Assembly: GCF_026213295.1 (NCBI RefSeq)
Contig: NC_079419.1
Location: 10,243,220-10,307,219 of the forward strand
DNA from: Gadus chalcogrammus
Lineage: Eukaryota; Chordata; Actinopteri; Gadiformes; Gadidae
Direction: 5' to 3'
Length of the DNA: 64,000 bases
The notes beneath the pieces are model-generated. The model had not been told where the DNA came from. It did not search any database and saw nothing but the letters and a program-made list of their open reading frames with translations. A program made the translations under genes and the position numbers. Shown piece after piece: positions 1-13,129 of this stretch (positions within the stretch are counted from its first letter, which is position 1; each line of letters starts with the position of its first letter).

Positions 1-395
1 CTCTCTCTCTCCCTCTCTTCTCTATTAGTAAGTCACTCCCCTGTCTCACTCCCGTGAATCTCTCCCTTGTCTCTCTCCCCTGTCTCTCTGTCCTGTCTGT
101 CTCTCCGTCTGTCTGTCTCCACATGTTTAAGATGAGTTAAGAGGTTAAGTGTTTGGTGTATTTATGTCCAAGCTGAAGCTCTGGGGGCAAAGCGGTGCAT
201 GGTGGGAAACCAGAGCTGCCAAAGTGTCTCTCGGTGCACCCGGCCGGGATGAGATCCAGCAGATAATTGTGAAGAGTTGTGTTTTCATCGCTTCAAGATG
301 AGTCTGCGGTGGCTTTCGCATTCTTCCTCCAACACCGTTGAGATTCTCCCCAGCCTTAATTCATTCATAATTCATTCCCTCTCCCGCTGGTGGGT

Positions 396-1015
<620 letters not shown>

Positions 1016-1017
1016 TC

Positions 1018-1162
1018 GTCTATCTCTTGCTCTCTCTCTCTTTCTCTTTCGCTTTCACTCTCTCTTTGTGTCTTTCTCTTTCTCTCTCACTCTCTCTCTT
1101 TGTGTCTCTTTCTCTCTCTCTGTCTCTCTCACTCTCTCTTTTTGTGTCTCTCTCTCTCTGTG
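1018..1162 (+). repeat. CT-rich low-complexity tract
   Basis: Imperfect (CT)n with repeated ctctctttgtgtctctt blocks. A poly-C run of about 20 follows at 1190-1210. Confidence 0.9.
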
Positions 1163-1239
1163 CGTGGGCGGTTCTGAGGCCTTGGTTACCCCCCCCCCCC
1201 CCCCCCCCCCAAATCCCAGCAAAACACGAGCTAACAAAT

Positions 1240-2070
1240 AGCAGCAGCTCCCCCAACTTTATTAGTTTGGTGAGGAACACGGACACTAGGGGGTTTGCTT
1301 GGCCGTCCAATCGAAGAGATGCAGACGTCTGCCAGGAAATACTGGGAACAGACAATCTTTCTCCTTTCAGTTCCTTTCTTTTAAAGCAGTTCTGTCCTCG
1401 GTGTGTTGAGACGTCTAACCTCCACAAACGCTGTGGCTTGTTTTCACAGTAACGCTTGGTTTTATTACCAAACTGTAGCAGCCGAAACATTAAAAAACAC
1501 CTGAAACACAATCTTCTCCGACAGCAGTCGAGTTGAGCTCCTGAGTCCTCAGGAACATATACCTGCCGCAGAACAGGAAGGAAGCTTCCTGTCCTCAGCC
1601 TCCAACAACAGGAAGTCAATAAAGCCCACGCAGACAGCCATCTTATAGGCTCTTATTGTTTGTTATTGTCGGATTTGAAAAGCAGGTGTCGGCTGATATA
1701 TTGGGGCATAAGCGAGATTGGATCAGAGTAAAAGCATCTCCATAGAAACGGAGAGCAGAGGAGAATGTTATTTCGTTCCCCCGAGAACCGTTTTTAATCT
1801 TAATCTTATCGCAGCAGCAGCCGTTGAGTGGCGACCAGCAGAAGGTCCCCGAACTGGTTTGATCCGGTCAGTGTCGTCTTTGTTACTTTAATCAGTACTG
1901 ACCCTTTCTACCGCTATTCAGAACATTCTGGAAATACTTTCCACTCCTTAATCCCCGCCTCTTATTGTTCATATCTCGGAGAGCCTGATTAAAAGCCGGA
2001 CACTGCGGGGAACCCAGGGTTCTGCTGCCCTGAACTCACGTTTAACACTGGTTACCTCAGCGCCGCGGAG
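1240..2070. other. Unique intronic DNA, nothing recognised
   Basis: Mixed-composition sequence without strong repeats. Open frames are short and match no family known to me. Confidence 0.45.
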
Positions 2071-2074
2071 CTAG

Positions 2075-2335
2075 CACATTCTAGCCGAGATGCTAACGGT
2101 AGCATTAGCTAGGCGTGTCTCTCTTCCGTTCCTACAGCATATGCCAACGATAGCAATAACTCGGCGTGGCTCTCTACCGTTCCTACTGGAGATGCTAGCG
2201 GTAGCATTACCTCGGCGTGGACCTCTACCGTTCCTACAGGAGATGCTAACGGTAGCATTAGCTAGGCGTGTCTCTATCGTTCCTAGAGGGGATGCTAACG
2301 GTAGCATTAGCTCAGCGGTGTCTCGCTACAGTTCC
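2075..2335 (+). repeat. 51-bp minisatellite, about 5 copies
   Basis: Units begin gatgctaacggtagcatta and contain a ctctaccgttcctac block. Starts fall near 2088, 2139, 2189, 2240 and 2289. The unit contains the near-palindrome gctaacggtagc. It directly abuts the next, unrelated minisatellite. Confidence 0.85.
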
Positions 2336-3495
2336 ACACAGTCTGGAGGTGAGGTAGAGTCTGGAGGTGAGGTAGAGTCTGGAGGTGAGGTAGAGTCTAG
2401 AGGTGAGGTAGACTCTGGAGGCGAGGTAGAGTCTGGAGGTGAGGTAGAGTCTGGAGGTGAGGTAGAGTTGGAGGGGAGGTAGAGTTGGAGGTGAGGTAGA
2501 GTCTGGAGGTGAGGTAGAGTTGGAGGGGAGGTAGAGTTGGAGGGGAGGTAGAGTTGGAGGGGAGGTAGAGTCTGGAGGTGAGGTAGAGTCTGGAGGTGAG
2601 GTAGAGTTGGAGGGGAGGTAGAGTTGGAGGGGAGGTAGAGTCTGGAGGTGAGGTAGAGTTGGAGGGGAGGTAGAGTCTGGAGGGGAGGTAGAGTTGGAGG
2701 GGAGGTAGAGTCTGGAGGTGAGGTAGAGTCTAGAGGTGAGGTAGACTCTGGAGGCGAGGTAGAGTCTGGAGGTGAGGTAGAGTCTGGAGGTGAGGTAGAG
2801 TTGGAGGGGAGGTAGAGTTGGAGGTGAGGTAGAGTCTGGAGGTGAGGTAGAGTTGGAGGGGAGGTAGAGTTGGAGGGGAGGTAGAGTTGGAGGGGAGGTA
2901 GAGTCTGGAGGTGAGGTAGAGTCTGGAGGTGAGGTAGAGTTGGAGGGGAGGTAGAGTTGGAGGGGAGGTAGAGTCTGGAGGTGAGGTAGAGTTGGAGGGG
3001 AGGTAGAGTCTGGAGGGGAGGTAGAGTTGGAGGGGAGGTAGAGTTGGAGGGGAGGTAGAGTTGGAGGTGAGGTAGAGTCTGGAGGTGAGGTAGAGTTGGA
3101 GGGGAGGTAGAGTCTGGAGGTGAGGTAGAGTCTGGAGGCGAGGTAGAGTCTGGAGGTGAGGTAGAGTCTGGAGGCGAGGTAGAGTCTGGAGGTGAGGTAG
3201 AGTTGGAGGTGAGGTAGAGTCTGGAGGTGAGGTAGAGTCTGGAGGGGAGGTAGAGTCTGGAGGGGAGGTAGAGTTGGAGGGGAGGTAGAGTTGGAGGGGA
3301 GGTAGAGTTGGAGGGGAGGTAGAGTTGGAGGGGAGGTAGAGTTGGAGGGGAGGTAGAGTCTGGAGGTGAGGTAGAGTTGGAGGGGAGGTAGAGTCTGGAG
3401 GTGAGGTAGAGTTGGAGGTGAGGTAGAGTCTGGAGGGGAGGTAGAGTCTGGAGGGGAGGTAGAGTTGGAGGGGAGGTAGAGTTGGAGGGGAGGTA
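2336..3495 (+). repeat. 17/18-bp minisatellite, about 65 units
   Basis: Two main unit types alternate: tctggaggtgaggtagag (18 bp) and ttggaggggaggtagag (17 bp). A block of about 330 bp is itself duplicated: the rare variant tctagaggtgaggtagac occurs at 2396 and again at 2729. The long minus-strand open frames here are rich in SPP, TLPPLQ and STSPPD and arise from the repeat. Confidence 0.95.
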
Positions 3496-3499
3496 CAGT

Positions 3500-4470
3500 A
3501 GGTAAAGTTGATATGTGTTTTGTCGGGTTGCCACTGCCAGATTGGGGAAACCCCCCTTCGGATGCTGGTTGTCTTTTGGTTCTGCCAAGCACATTATTAT
3601 CTGAGGGTTAATCTCACTGCTCTCCAGAGTTTTCCCACAATTACAGCCGAGGAAACGACCAAAAGAACACACTTAACTCTTGTTGAACTGTTGACGTTCT
3701 GGAGATGGTCTCTGAAACCTAATGAACTTATCCTAAGCCCCGCCCCTCCTGACAACATGTCTGCCTAATCTTGATGACAGTTTACTGATGAACATGAAGT
3801 GCGTTATTAGGTAGCATTACCATCATTAGAAGTCAGCTACATCCACATCGTTTCCTTCTACGTGGTCTTCTGTGATTGTGATTGGTCCAGTGGGGCAACA
3901 AATTAAATCATCAAATCATAGAGGCAGGGCAGGGCTTCAGTTAACTGGAAAGTATTCAGTTCCTGCAAAGGTTGGGGTTGATTATAATCACATTATTCAA
4001 ATATTAGTATGCATTCTTTGCTTATATTGAGATTAGGGTTAGCCTTAGCTAACTCACAACCAATGTAATAACAAACAAATCTATTAGCCGTCTCCAATAA
4101 TGTCGAAGATAACTGACATTTCTGTTAGCATGTTTCTCCTTTCCAACCGAAACGCCACAAGCCCCGCGTCCTCTGTGATTCTATTGGACAGTTCACTGAT
4201 CCAATCGTGTGTCCGGTGAACACACAATTGGACCTGACTTACTTTAGAGTGTGTAAGTCATTGTTTGTGTCGGCCTATAAGAGCCAGCGACCCAAAAATG
4301 CTTCGGCTGTCCGTGTGTTCGGAGTGAGAGGCAGTGTTGAATGCTGGGTATTCTCTGAGGGCTGCACTGTGATTGGGCGGCTTCACAGGGAAGCAGAGCC
4401 AGCGTTATTAAATCTCCTCCATTACTGCTGATCTCCACCGAGGGACCGGCAGTCCTCAGAGAGGCTGCTC
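3500..4470. other. Unique intronic DNA, nothing recognised
   Basis: Fairly AT-rich sequence with no tandem structure, no tRNA-like boxes and no convincing splice-site pair. Confidence 0.45.
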
Positions 4471-4474
4471 TCAT

Positions 4475-4745
<271 letters not shown>

Positions 4746-4979
4746 CACACAAACACAGTACCATCTAGTGTTTTTATGTGTTTGGCCCAGTTGGAGATAA
4801 ATGATGATCTTCTCGTTGTCCGGCTCGTTCATCCGGTTGTAAATTCTGCAGCGGAGGAAAGTTACAATGTTGTAACTTTAGATGAGTCTGTGTCTGTTAC
4901 TGCTCCCAGGACCCCCCTCTTCTCCTTGTGGTACCTCCCTGCTCTGCTCACTCACAGGAGCTACGGCGGACACGCTCGG

Positions 4980-5230
4980 CGCTAACACACTAGCCCAGCG
5001 CTAACACCCCTCACCACGACACACACACACACCAACGTACGCCGGACATGCTAGCCCTGCGCTAACAAGCTAGCCCTGCGCTAACACGCTTCACCAAAGA
5101 CACACACACACCACTTTACAACATGCTAGCCATGCGCTAACAAACTAGACCTGCGCTAACTCCCTCAACACCTACACACGCGCACCACTTTACAACACGC
5201 TAGCCCTTCGCTAATAGCGCCGCGCTAGAT
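4980..5230 (+). repeat. Decayed tandem repeat of about 70 bp
   Basis: Three to four copies of gctagccctgcgctaaca followed by a cacacacac block and accactttacaaca. Confidence 0.7.
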
Positions 5231-5309
5231 GCATTATCTCCAGTGCTAACAGAGCAGCTAGCGTGGATGTTCTCACCACCTGCTGGGAGGACATCAGACC
5301 GTCCCACTG

Positions 5310-5995
5310 GGCGGTCTGTGTGTGTGTTTGGGAGAGAGAGGGGGAGTGTGTGTGTGTGTGTGTATGAGGGGGGGGGGAGTGTGTGTGTGTGTGTGTGTTA
5401 GTGGGTTTGTGTTGCTGTATAGTTGTGTGTGTTTGTGTCTGAGAGAGACTGGGTCTTTGTGTGTGTGTGTGTGTGTGTGGGTGTGTGGGTGTGTACATTT
5501 GTGTTGATGCATGTGTGTGGCAGAGAGGGTGTTTGTGTGAGTATATCAGTTTGTTGATGCAAATGTATATATGAGAGAGTGTGTTTGGATGTGTGTTCGC
5601 ATCAGAGAGTGTTTTGGTGTTTGTGTGTGTGTGTGTCAGAGAGAGGGTTTTGATATTTGTGTGTGTGTGTTTGTGTATATCAGAGAAATTGTGTGTGTGC
5701 ATCAGTGTTTTGATGTTGGTGTGCGTGTGTGTTTGTGTACATCAGAGTGTGTGTGTCTCTAATGGGTTGCGGGTGGCTGTGGGAACAGGAGGGTATCCTC
5801 TGTGTTCTACTGACCCTGAAAGCTGGCTGGCCTACATTCTGCGTCACGCCACTTTGCAGCCAGACCGGCCCCTCCGGACCTCCGTGTGGGTGTGGTTTGT
5901 GTGTGTCTGTGTGTCTGTCTGTGTGTGTCCGTGTGTGTGCGTCTCCTAGTGTGTTTGTGTGCCTGCGTTTGTCTGCGTGTGTGTGTGTGTTGATG
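5310..5995 (+). repeat. Cryptic TG-rich low-complexity region
   Basis: Interrupted tgtg blocks with interspersed cagagag and gatg motifs. The long open frames on both strands (Cys/Val-rich or His/Thr-rich) are composition artefacts. Confidence 0.85.
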
Positions 5996-6060
5996 TTTTG
6001 TGCTGTCCTGACCAGGGTTTAATTTGTGTCCACGATGGGGAATTAAAGTTCTGCAACTAT

Positions 6061-6080
6061 GAAGTCCTTATAAGGACTTC
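6061..6080. other. Perfect 20-bp palindrome
   Basis: GAAGTCCTTATAAGGACTTC equals its own reverse complement. It lies in otherwise unique DNA. Confidence 0.95.
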
Positions 6081-6345
6081 CTGTCTGTCCCTGTGGGCTG
6101 TGGCCACGCCCACTTCAATCCCAGTCTATAAAGTGCTCCCTAAGCTTAGTGCCCGCCCGGTTAATGAGGCACCGCCTCATTGGCCGGTTTAATGAGCTGT
6201 CTACTAGATAACTTCACATCTAATTTGAACTGTGATGTGAGGGAAACATCTGAGGTCGAGCGCCAACATCCACGTCAATGAGGACTGAGTCAATGGATGG
6301 AGTCGATTGAGTCATTGAGACTTGATACGGGCTTTGATGTGAAAC

Positions 6346-6457
<112 letters not shown>

Positions 6458-6554
6458 TCCAGACAGGAGAGGAAGTTGAGTAGAACAGGAGATTAAATAT
6501 GTGAGAATCGGTTACTTCTTATTGCAACATCCCTTACCCAAAAACCATCCACGC

Positions 6555-6830
6555 CTCCTCTGCTCCTCTCTTCTCTCCTCTCTCCTTCTCCCTGCCTCCT
6601 CCCTCTCCTCCTCTCTTATCTCTCTCCTCCCTCTCTCTCCTTCTCTCTCCTCCCTCTCTCTCCTTCTCTTCCTTCTCTCTCCTCCCTCTCTCTCCTTCTC
6701 TTCCTTCTCTCTCCTCCCTCTCTCTCCTTCTCTTCCTTCTCTCTCCTCCTCTCCTCTCTCCTCCCTTGTCTCTCTCCCCCTCTCCTCTCTCCTCCTCCCT
6801 TTATCTCTCATATCCTTTCCACTCTTCTGA
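6555..6830 (+). repeat. Polypyrimidine tract with a tctccttctcttcctt repeat
   Basis: Almost pure C/T on the + strand over about 260 bp, with an internal period of about 35 bp (ctccctctctctccttct). A second C-rich tract lies at 6855-6910. Confidence 0.9.
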
Positions 6831-7237
6831 TGTGATGTTGATAGGAGTGGAGGTCTCCCCTCCCTCCCTCCCCCCCTCCCCCCTCCCCCCCTCCCCTCCT
6901 CCCCACTCCTCTATCAGAGCTAAACTTGAAGCCTCTAAACTTGAAGCCTCTAAACGTGACGTTTAATGCTGGGTTTGAAGCGTGTGTTCCCAGCTCGTCC
7001 CAGGGCCCATTAAACCAATCAGATCGTCCGATGTGAAGCCGGCCGTCTTCAAAGCGCCGTCGAGACCTGACGTGCTAGCGGCGCGCGGGCTAATGATTAG
7101 CGATAGCGCTGGCGTATGAAAGACACGTCTTTCTCCAGGGAGGGCGGCGATAAGGGCCCCCCCGCTGGGGATCTGAACTGGGATCAGAGCACTGACAGGG
7201 TCCCTGTGAAGTCTGCAGGGTTTGAGGTTTGCCTTAT

Positions 7238-7241
<4 letters not shown>

Positions 7242-7310
<69 letters not shown>
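7242..7310 (+). repeat. (TG)n microsatellite
   Basis: About 34 uninterrupted units. Confidence 0.97.
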
Positions 7311-7312
<2 letters not shown>

Positions 7313-8055
7313 CTGCGCGTGTGTGCCTTTTGTAGATTATGACATCGAAGATTCACAGCAAATATTTCTGGATCAAAAATACACAATTACCGACTGAAAG
7401 AAGAAGAGCTGGAGGAGGGGGAGCAAGAGGGAGGGACGAGAGGAGGAGGAGGTGGAGGGGCGGGGGGGGGGGAGTGTTTGAGGACTGTGGGCACCCACTG
7501 GACATCAGGAGGCCTGGGCTGTATGTCAAGGGATGTGGAGGGAGAGGGGGGGAGAAAGAAAGAAGAGAGAAACACAAAGCATTCTAGAAGCTTGGTTGAC
7601 TTCCTGTCTCAAAAGGCAGGGCAGGGGGGGGGGTAAATCAGGGGCTTTGCATCGTTGGCGTGGTTACGACCGCAGCCATATCTACTTCCTGCAGCGCCGC
7701 GAGGCTAACCAGAGAGAGCTGTGTGTGTGTTTGTGATATAATGAGAGTCTGGTTGTGTGTGTGCATGTGTTGTAGAGGTTGTACATGGGACACGTGTGCG
7801 TGTGAATAAGTGGTGTGTTTGTACAGTGTGTGTTTGTGAATGTGTGTGTTGAAATGTAGAGCAGATTAGTTGTCTTGTGATCAATATTTTATTTAAGTCT
7901 AGTGGTTTTCCATCTTCAAAGACGAACAAAACCACACACATGTCTCTCGCTCTCCCTCGCTCTCTGTTCCTCTCTCTGTGTTTGAATCACTCAGCAACAA
8001 GAGAAAAGATGAATGGAAGTATGTTGGGGGTGGGGGTGTTGTGTTCTTGTTTTGT

Positions 8056-8056
<1 letters not shown>

Positions 8057-8086
<30 letters not shown>
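8057..8086 (+). repeat. (TG)n microsatellite, short
   Basis: Fifteen units. Confidence 0.95.
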
Positions 8087-8089
<3 letters not shown>

Positions 8090-8394
8090 CATATACAGGT
8101 ATGTATCCACCAAATGCGCCCGTGTTTACGGACTAACCCGTTCCTTTATATCCATGTGTAACTCTAAACAGCGTACGATGCACACAGTGGGGCTGCACAC
8201 GCAGGCTGGAACCTTCCAGATGAAGGGAATCTCAATTACCCTTCATCACCTGACAGTATCAAGATGGCTGCCTAGATGACTCTCACTCTTCCTCTTCTTC
8301 CTCCTGTCAGCCCTAGGGGGTCTGATGACAGGTGCCCCTGGTAGCCCTCCTCTAGTGGAGGAGGAGGAGGAGGAGGAGGAAGAGTGGGAGTGAG

Positions 8395-8672
8395 TCTTGG
8401 AGTGGTTAAGAGGATGGTTGATGTATCTCTTTCGAGAGTGAGAGAGTCTGAGAGTGAGAGTCTGGGAGTGAGAGAGATGAGTGCGTTATTTTGAGAGAGA
8501 GAGTTTGAGAGCGTTGGTTTGTAAATTATTGTCAGTCGGAAAGGATTCTTTAAGTGTGAGGGAGGTTAGTCGAGAAAGAAGCGTGTGTTTTTTAGGGGCG
8601 AGGTAGAAATTGTGGGGCGAGAGAGGGAGGGTTAGAGAAGGGAGAGAGAGAGATAATGTGGGGCGAGAGAGG

Positions 8673-8733
<61 letters not shown>

Positions 8734-8735
8734 TG
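8395..8735 (+). repeat. GA-rich tract ending in pure (GA)n
   Basis: Interrupted gagagtgagag blocks, then pure GA at 8679-8729. Confidence 0.9.
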
Positions 8736-8907
8736 TAGGAAAAGAGAGGGATATCCTGATATGGATCATGGATAGGGTTGATTGATAATGGATGAGCAGT
8801 AGCTCTCTGATCGGTCTGATCTGTCTGGCTGATCGATATCATTGATTGACTGGTCCCAGTTAGCGGTTTAGGGGTTTCCTACGTAGTATTCTACGAAAGC
8901 TGTAGAT

Positions 8908-8954
8908 ATTATATAATATTGTAAATCTTTAACGCATGTACAATATTATATAAT
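8908..8954. other. Perfect inverted repeat, 16-bp arms
   Basis: Arm ATTATATAATATTGTA at 8908-8923 is exactly complementary to 8939-8954, with a 15-base loop. Each arm also contains the palindrome ATTATATAAT. It lies in an AT-rich block (8880-9060) unlike its GC-rich surroundings. Confidence 0.93.
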
Positions 8955-9164
8955 TAAACGTTTAAATGTTATTTTATTTGGAATATATGTGTATTTTATG
9001 TTTCAAAATATATATTTCAAATATCTATGTACACTCTATGGCTAATGTAGACAATGGTTTGGTTGGTCATGGTAAAGTCTGTCTGTCTGTCAGTCTGTGC
9101 TTCTTTGTCTGTCTAAATTGCATTCCTGTTGACAGTGATGTTTAGCTTCCTTGCAGCTTCCTCT

Positions 9165-9640
9165 CTCTCTCTCTGAGAGAGAGAGAGAGAGAGACACAGA
9201 GAGAGACAGAGAGAGAGACAGAGACAGAGAGATTGGTGTGGGAAAAGAGGGAGGGGGAGAGTGACAGTGAGAGAGTGGTGTGAGAAAGGGGGAGAGAGAG
9301 TGACAGTGAGAGACAGAGACAGAGAGAGACACAGAGAGAGACAGAGAGAGAGACAGAGACAGAGAGATCGGTGTGGGAAAAGAGGGAGGGGGAGAGTGAC
9401 AGTGAGAGAGTGTTGTGAGAGAGGGGGAGAGAGAGTGACAGTGAAAGAGTGGTAGGAGAAAGGGGGAGAGAGAGTGAGAGTGACAGTGAGAGAGGGGGAG
9501 AGAGAGTGACAGTGAGAGAGGGGGAGAGAGAGTGACAGTGAGAGAGGGGGAGAGAGAGTGACAGTGAGAGAGTGGTGTGAGAAAGGGGGAGAGAGAGTGA
9601 CAGTGAGAGAGGGGGAGAGAGAGTGACAGTGAGTATTATG
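9165..9640 (+). repeat. GA-rich minisatellite, unit about 26-27 bp
   Basis: Repeated gagagagtgacagtgagaga joined to gggg or gtggtgtgagaaaggggg. A longer block starting gatcggtgtgggaaaagagg occurs twice (9232, 9367). Confidence 0.9.
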
Positions 9641-10148
9641 GTAGTGGACTCTCCAGAACTGTCTGTGACCTATTGATCGGTCGCCAGCTCACTCTTCCCC
9701 TCTCTTCCTCTTTCCTCCCCCCCACATCCTCCTCCCTCTCCCCCATCCATCCCTCCCCCCCGTCCCTCCCCCACGGGCCTGTTAGCACTAATCATCTCTA
9801 ATCAATAACCCGTCTGAGATGCTCCTCACACACGCCCCCGCCCGCTTAGCCGGCCAATCAATGTAATCCTCATTAGCCCCGCCCCTCTCCTCCCCGAGAT
9901 CCATCCATTAAACACAAAGGGACTCCTCGGCTGCTCTCATTGGCCGAGGGAGATGGCGTGCTGACAGGCAATTGGGTGAGAAGGCGGCGGTGCCCTGGGA
10001 GCGCTTATTGACGAGGCGTTGGGGGATATGTTTATGCAGATGACTATTGATCCAGGAGGCTCGCCACCCCCCCCCCCCCCCCCCCCCCCCCAGGGCCCCC
10101 TGCCATCCCTCACTGTCAGCCCACCACACATCTGGTAGTAGATTAACA

Positions 10149-10150
<2 letters not shown>

Positions 10151-10205
<55 letters not shown>

Positions 10206-10251
10206 GTGTGTGTGTGTGTGTGTGTGTGTTAGTGTGTGTGTGTGTGTGTGT
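10151..10251 (+). repeat. (TG)n microsatellite with two TTAG breaks
   Basis: Three TG blocks separated by identical ttag interruptions. A poly-C run of about 24 lies just upstream at 10067-10091. Confidence 0.95.
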
Positions 10252-10443
10252 CTCATCATTGTAGATCGATCCACCTAGTAACTGCACGTCATTTATTGTA
10301 TCTGTTGTGCACACTCTATATACATCCACACACACTGGATGGCTGTGTGCTTGTGGATGCTACATAATGTCGCGTTAGCATCCACACACACACGCTAAGA
10401 TGCTAAGGCTACTTAATGTAGCGTTAACATCCACACACACTGG

Positions 10444-10579
<136 letters not shown>

Positions 10580-10786
10580 ATGCTAATGCTGCATTATGTA
10601 GTGCTGCACATTTTTGTGGAACCCTTTGTGAGGATCGGGTGTGTTTGACGCCAGGGGAGACTCTGGGTGTGTGCAGGCGCACGTGAGCGGGCACGTCATT
10701 GCTTCGCCCTGCCTGCGTGTTCCTGTTGCAGGAGTGGTGATGGGATCCCTGGCGGTGGAGGTGGAGGGGGTCCAGGACTGGGTGAC

Positions 10787-10846
10787 CCTCCTCCTCCTCC
10801 TCCTCCTCCTCCTCCTCCTCCTCCTCCTCCTCCTCCTCCTCCTCCG
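10787..10846 (+). repeat. (CTC)n trinucleotide repeat
   Basis: About 19 CTC units on the + strand. In different frames it reads poly-Leu, poly-Pro or poly-Ser and is not coding evidence. Confidence 0.95.
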
Positions 10847-11273
10847 CCGTGCCCAGGAAGCACCGACGACAGCCGGCTCCCCTTGAGACGAGCTGTCCTG
10901 CGTTCTGATTGGCTGTCGGCAGCTCCTCTCCAGGGAAGCCTTCTACCCAGGGAGTGGGGGGGGGGGGGGTTCAATCTGGGGCACATTCTCTCTCCTCTCC
11001 AGAAGGTTCCTCAGAGCGGGACGGAGAGGGGAACTCTGGGCTCAGCCTCAGCACGTCCCGGGTTTTAAACCCTGACGTCTGGTATTGATTAGAGCTGGGC
11101 GGGGCTTCCCCTCGCTGGACGACCTGTCAATCAGGGGCCGGCCGTCGCTCACAGGGGCTCTGTGTTATTGGGGAGCAGCCTGACGTCTGGTGTCAGGTCA
11201 GACCGTACGAGTCACAAGCCTGGAACCTGATCTCCAGTCAGTTGGTGAACGTGTGTGTGAGGAATGTGTGTTT

Positions 11274-11383
<110 letters not shown>

Positions 11384-11627
11384 TGTGTGAATGCGTGTCG
11401 GGGGGGAGGAGGTAAAGCCTGCTGTGCAAAGTGTGGGACACACACACACCCTCAGCACAATAGGCATTCCATAGACACACATCTGGGGTGTGTGTGTGTG
11501 TGTGTGTTGGACCCCTGCCGTGTTAAACGTGTGAGATGTGGTTTTAATGTTGGTGTTTCTGTGGGTTTTCACGCAACGCGGACGTCCAGCGAACGCACGC
11601 TCACTGCAGAAGGTACGGCCTCTCCTT

Positions 11628-11776
<149 letters not shown>

Positions 11777-12034
11777 TTCCTCTGTTTCCTTCTTTCTGTT
11801 TTTCTCTGTAGACCCCCCCCCTGCCCCTCCTTCCACATACTTGTAGATCCCAAGGGAGCGTTTCTTTCCAGGTCCTTGGTGGGCCAGAGGAGCGGGGTTT
11901 AGAGTGTCAGAAGCCCCTCCCTCCTCTGACTCCGTCCCTCCGGGTAAGAGAGGGGCTGGAACCAAACGCCCCCTCTGCAGGTTCTTCTGCGGTAAATTGT
12001 GTTGATTTTAGAGATAGACATGCTAGATAGGTTC

Positions 12035-12310
12035 ACCCTACTAGGTAGAATGCATGCACTGTGTAGGACGTAGAATACTACAACATAAAACACTACAACA
12101 TGGAACACTAGAACGTAGGACACTATAAAGGAGCACTAGACTGAAGGACAGTAAATCTTAGAACACAAGAACCTAGCGCACTAGAACATAGAACCCTAGA
12201 AGACTACAGCATAGAGCACTAGGACATAGAACCCCTAGAAAATAGAACAAAGAAAATAATGCCCGAGCACGTAGAACACTAGAAATTAGAACAAATGAAC
12301 ATAGACCACC
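12035..12310 (+). repeat. Decayed tagaac/cactagaac repeat
   Basis: Short degenerate units such as cactagaacatagaac recur every 12-20 bp; an old, eroded tandem array. Confidence 0.7.
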
Positions 12311-12324
12311 AAAACCTGGAGAAT

Positions 12325-12567
12325 ATACAATTACAATTAGGGCATTTAGCAGACGCTTTTATCCAAAGCGACTTACATCGGTTAATACACACATTGACAC
12401 ACCGACGGCAGAGTCAACCATGCAAGGCGACAGCCAGCTCGTCAGGAGCAGTTAGGGTTAAGTGTCTTGCTCAGGGACACATCAACACTCAGCTAGGAGG
12501 AGCTGGGGATCGAACTAGCAACCTTTCGGTTACAAGACAACTGCTCTACCTCCTGAGCTAAGCCGAC
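12325..12567 (-). mobile_element. tRNA-derived SINE, tail type A
   Basis: Read on the minus strand, the head has a tRNA A box (tagctcaggaggtagagca) and B box (ggttgctagttcgatcccc). Then come a body with ctgagcaagacacttaaccc and gactctgccgtcggtgtg, and a 3' tail ctttggataaaagcgtctgc. These are hallmarks of RNA polymerase III-derived teleost SINEs; the tail is the part shared with a partner LINE. The body is shared with the copy at 22912, the tail is not. Exact ends are uncertain by about 10 bp. Confidence 0.88.
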
Positions 12568-13129
12568 CAGAATATAACAGAGAACATGGATGAGGGGAAC
12601 GTGGAAGCCAGCATCTGCCCCTGAAAGAGTTCCATCGGGTTCAGTGTTTATGTTGGTGCCGACCAGAGAGGAACATGAACTGGGAGGATCGGCTGAGTTC
12701 ACTGCCTGGATGAGCTGACAAATGAATCCATTAACTCTTAACAAATGAATGGAAACCAAAGCACATGAATGTGAACTACTAAATAAATGTTTGAATGAAG
12801 AACTGAATGCTAGTCGCAGAAACAAAAAGGTGTGTGCTTGTGCGTGTGCGTGCGTGTGTGTGTGTGTGTGCTCGAGGGTTCTTCTGTTCCAGAGAGCGGT
12901 CGGACCTAAGGGTAAGGGTTCTTGACTTTGTTTGGGACCACCCATTTAAATCCTCCTGCAAAGAGGACACACATACACACACACACTCTGGTCTTCAAAA
13001 GGCCGTTATACAGGAGTAATGGTGACAGCGCCTTTTAAAACGAACACTTAATCCTCTCCTTCTCCCCCTACCCATAATGCCTTATTTACTGCCCCCCTGA
13101 CACGCAGCGTTTAGCCCCCAGGGGACAGC

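Noticed and set aside
2336..3495. A real let-7 microRNA gene
   Set aside because: Only the first eight bases match; the rest of the mature sequence and a precursor hairpin are absent.
2312..3672. Minus-strand open frames of over 400 codons rich in Pro, Ser and Leu
   Set aside because: They lie wholly in the 17/18-bp minisatellite and two overlapping frames are equally open with the same kinds of words, as a repeat without stop codons would produce.
12325..12567. Functional tRNA gene
   Set aside because: The A and B boxes are present but the sequence continues into a SINE body and tail, and the tRNA-like part cannot form a proper cloverleaf.
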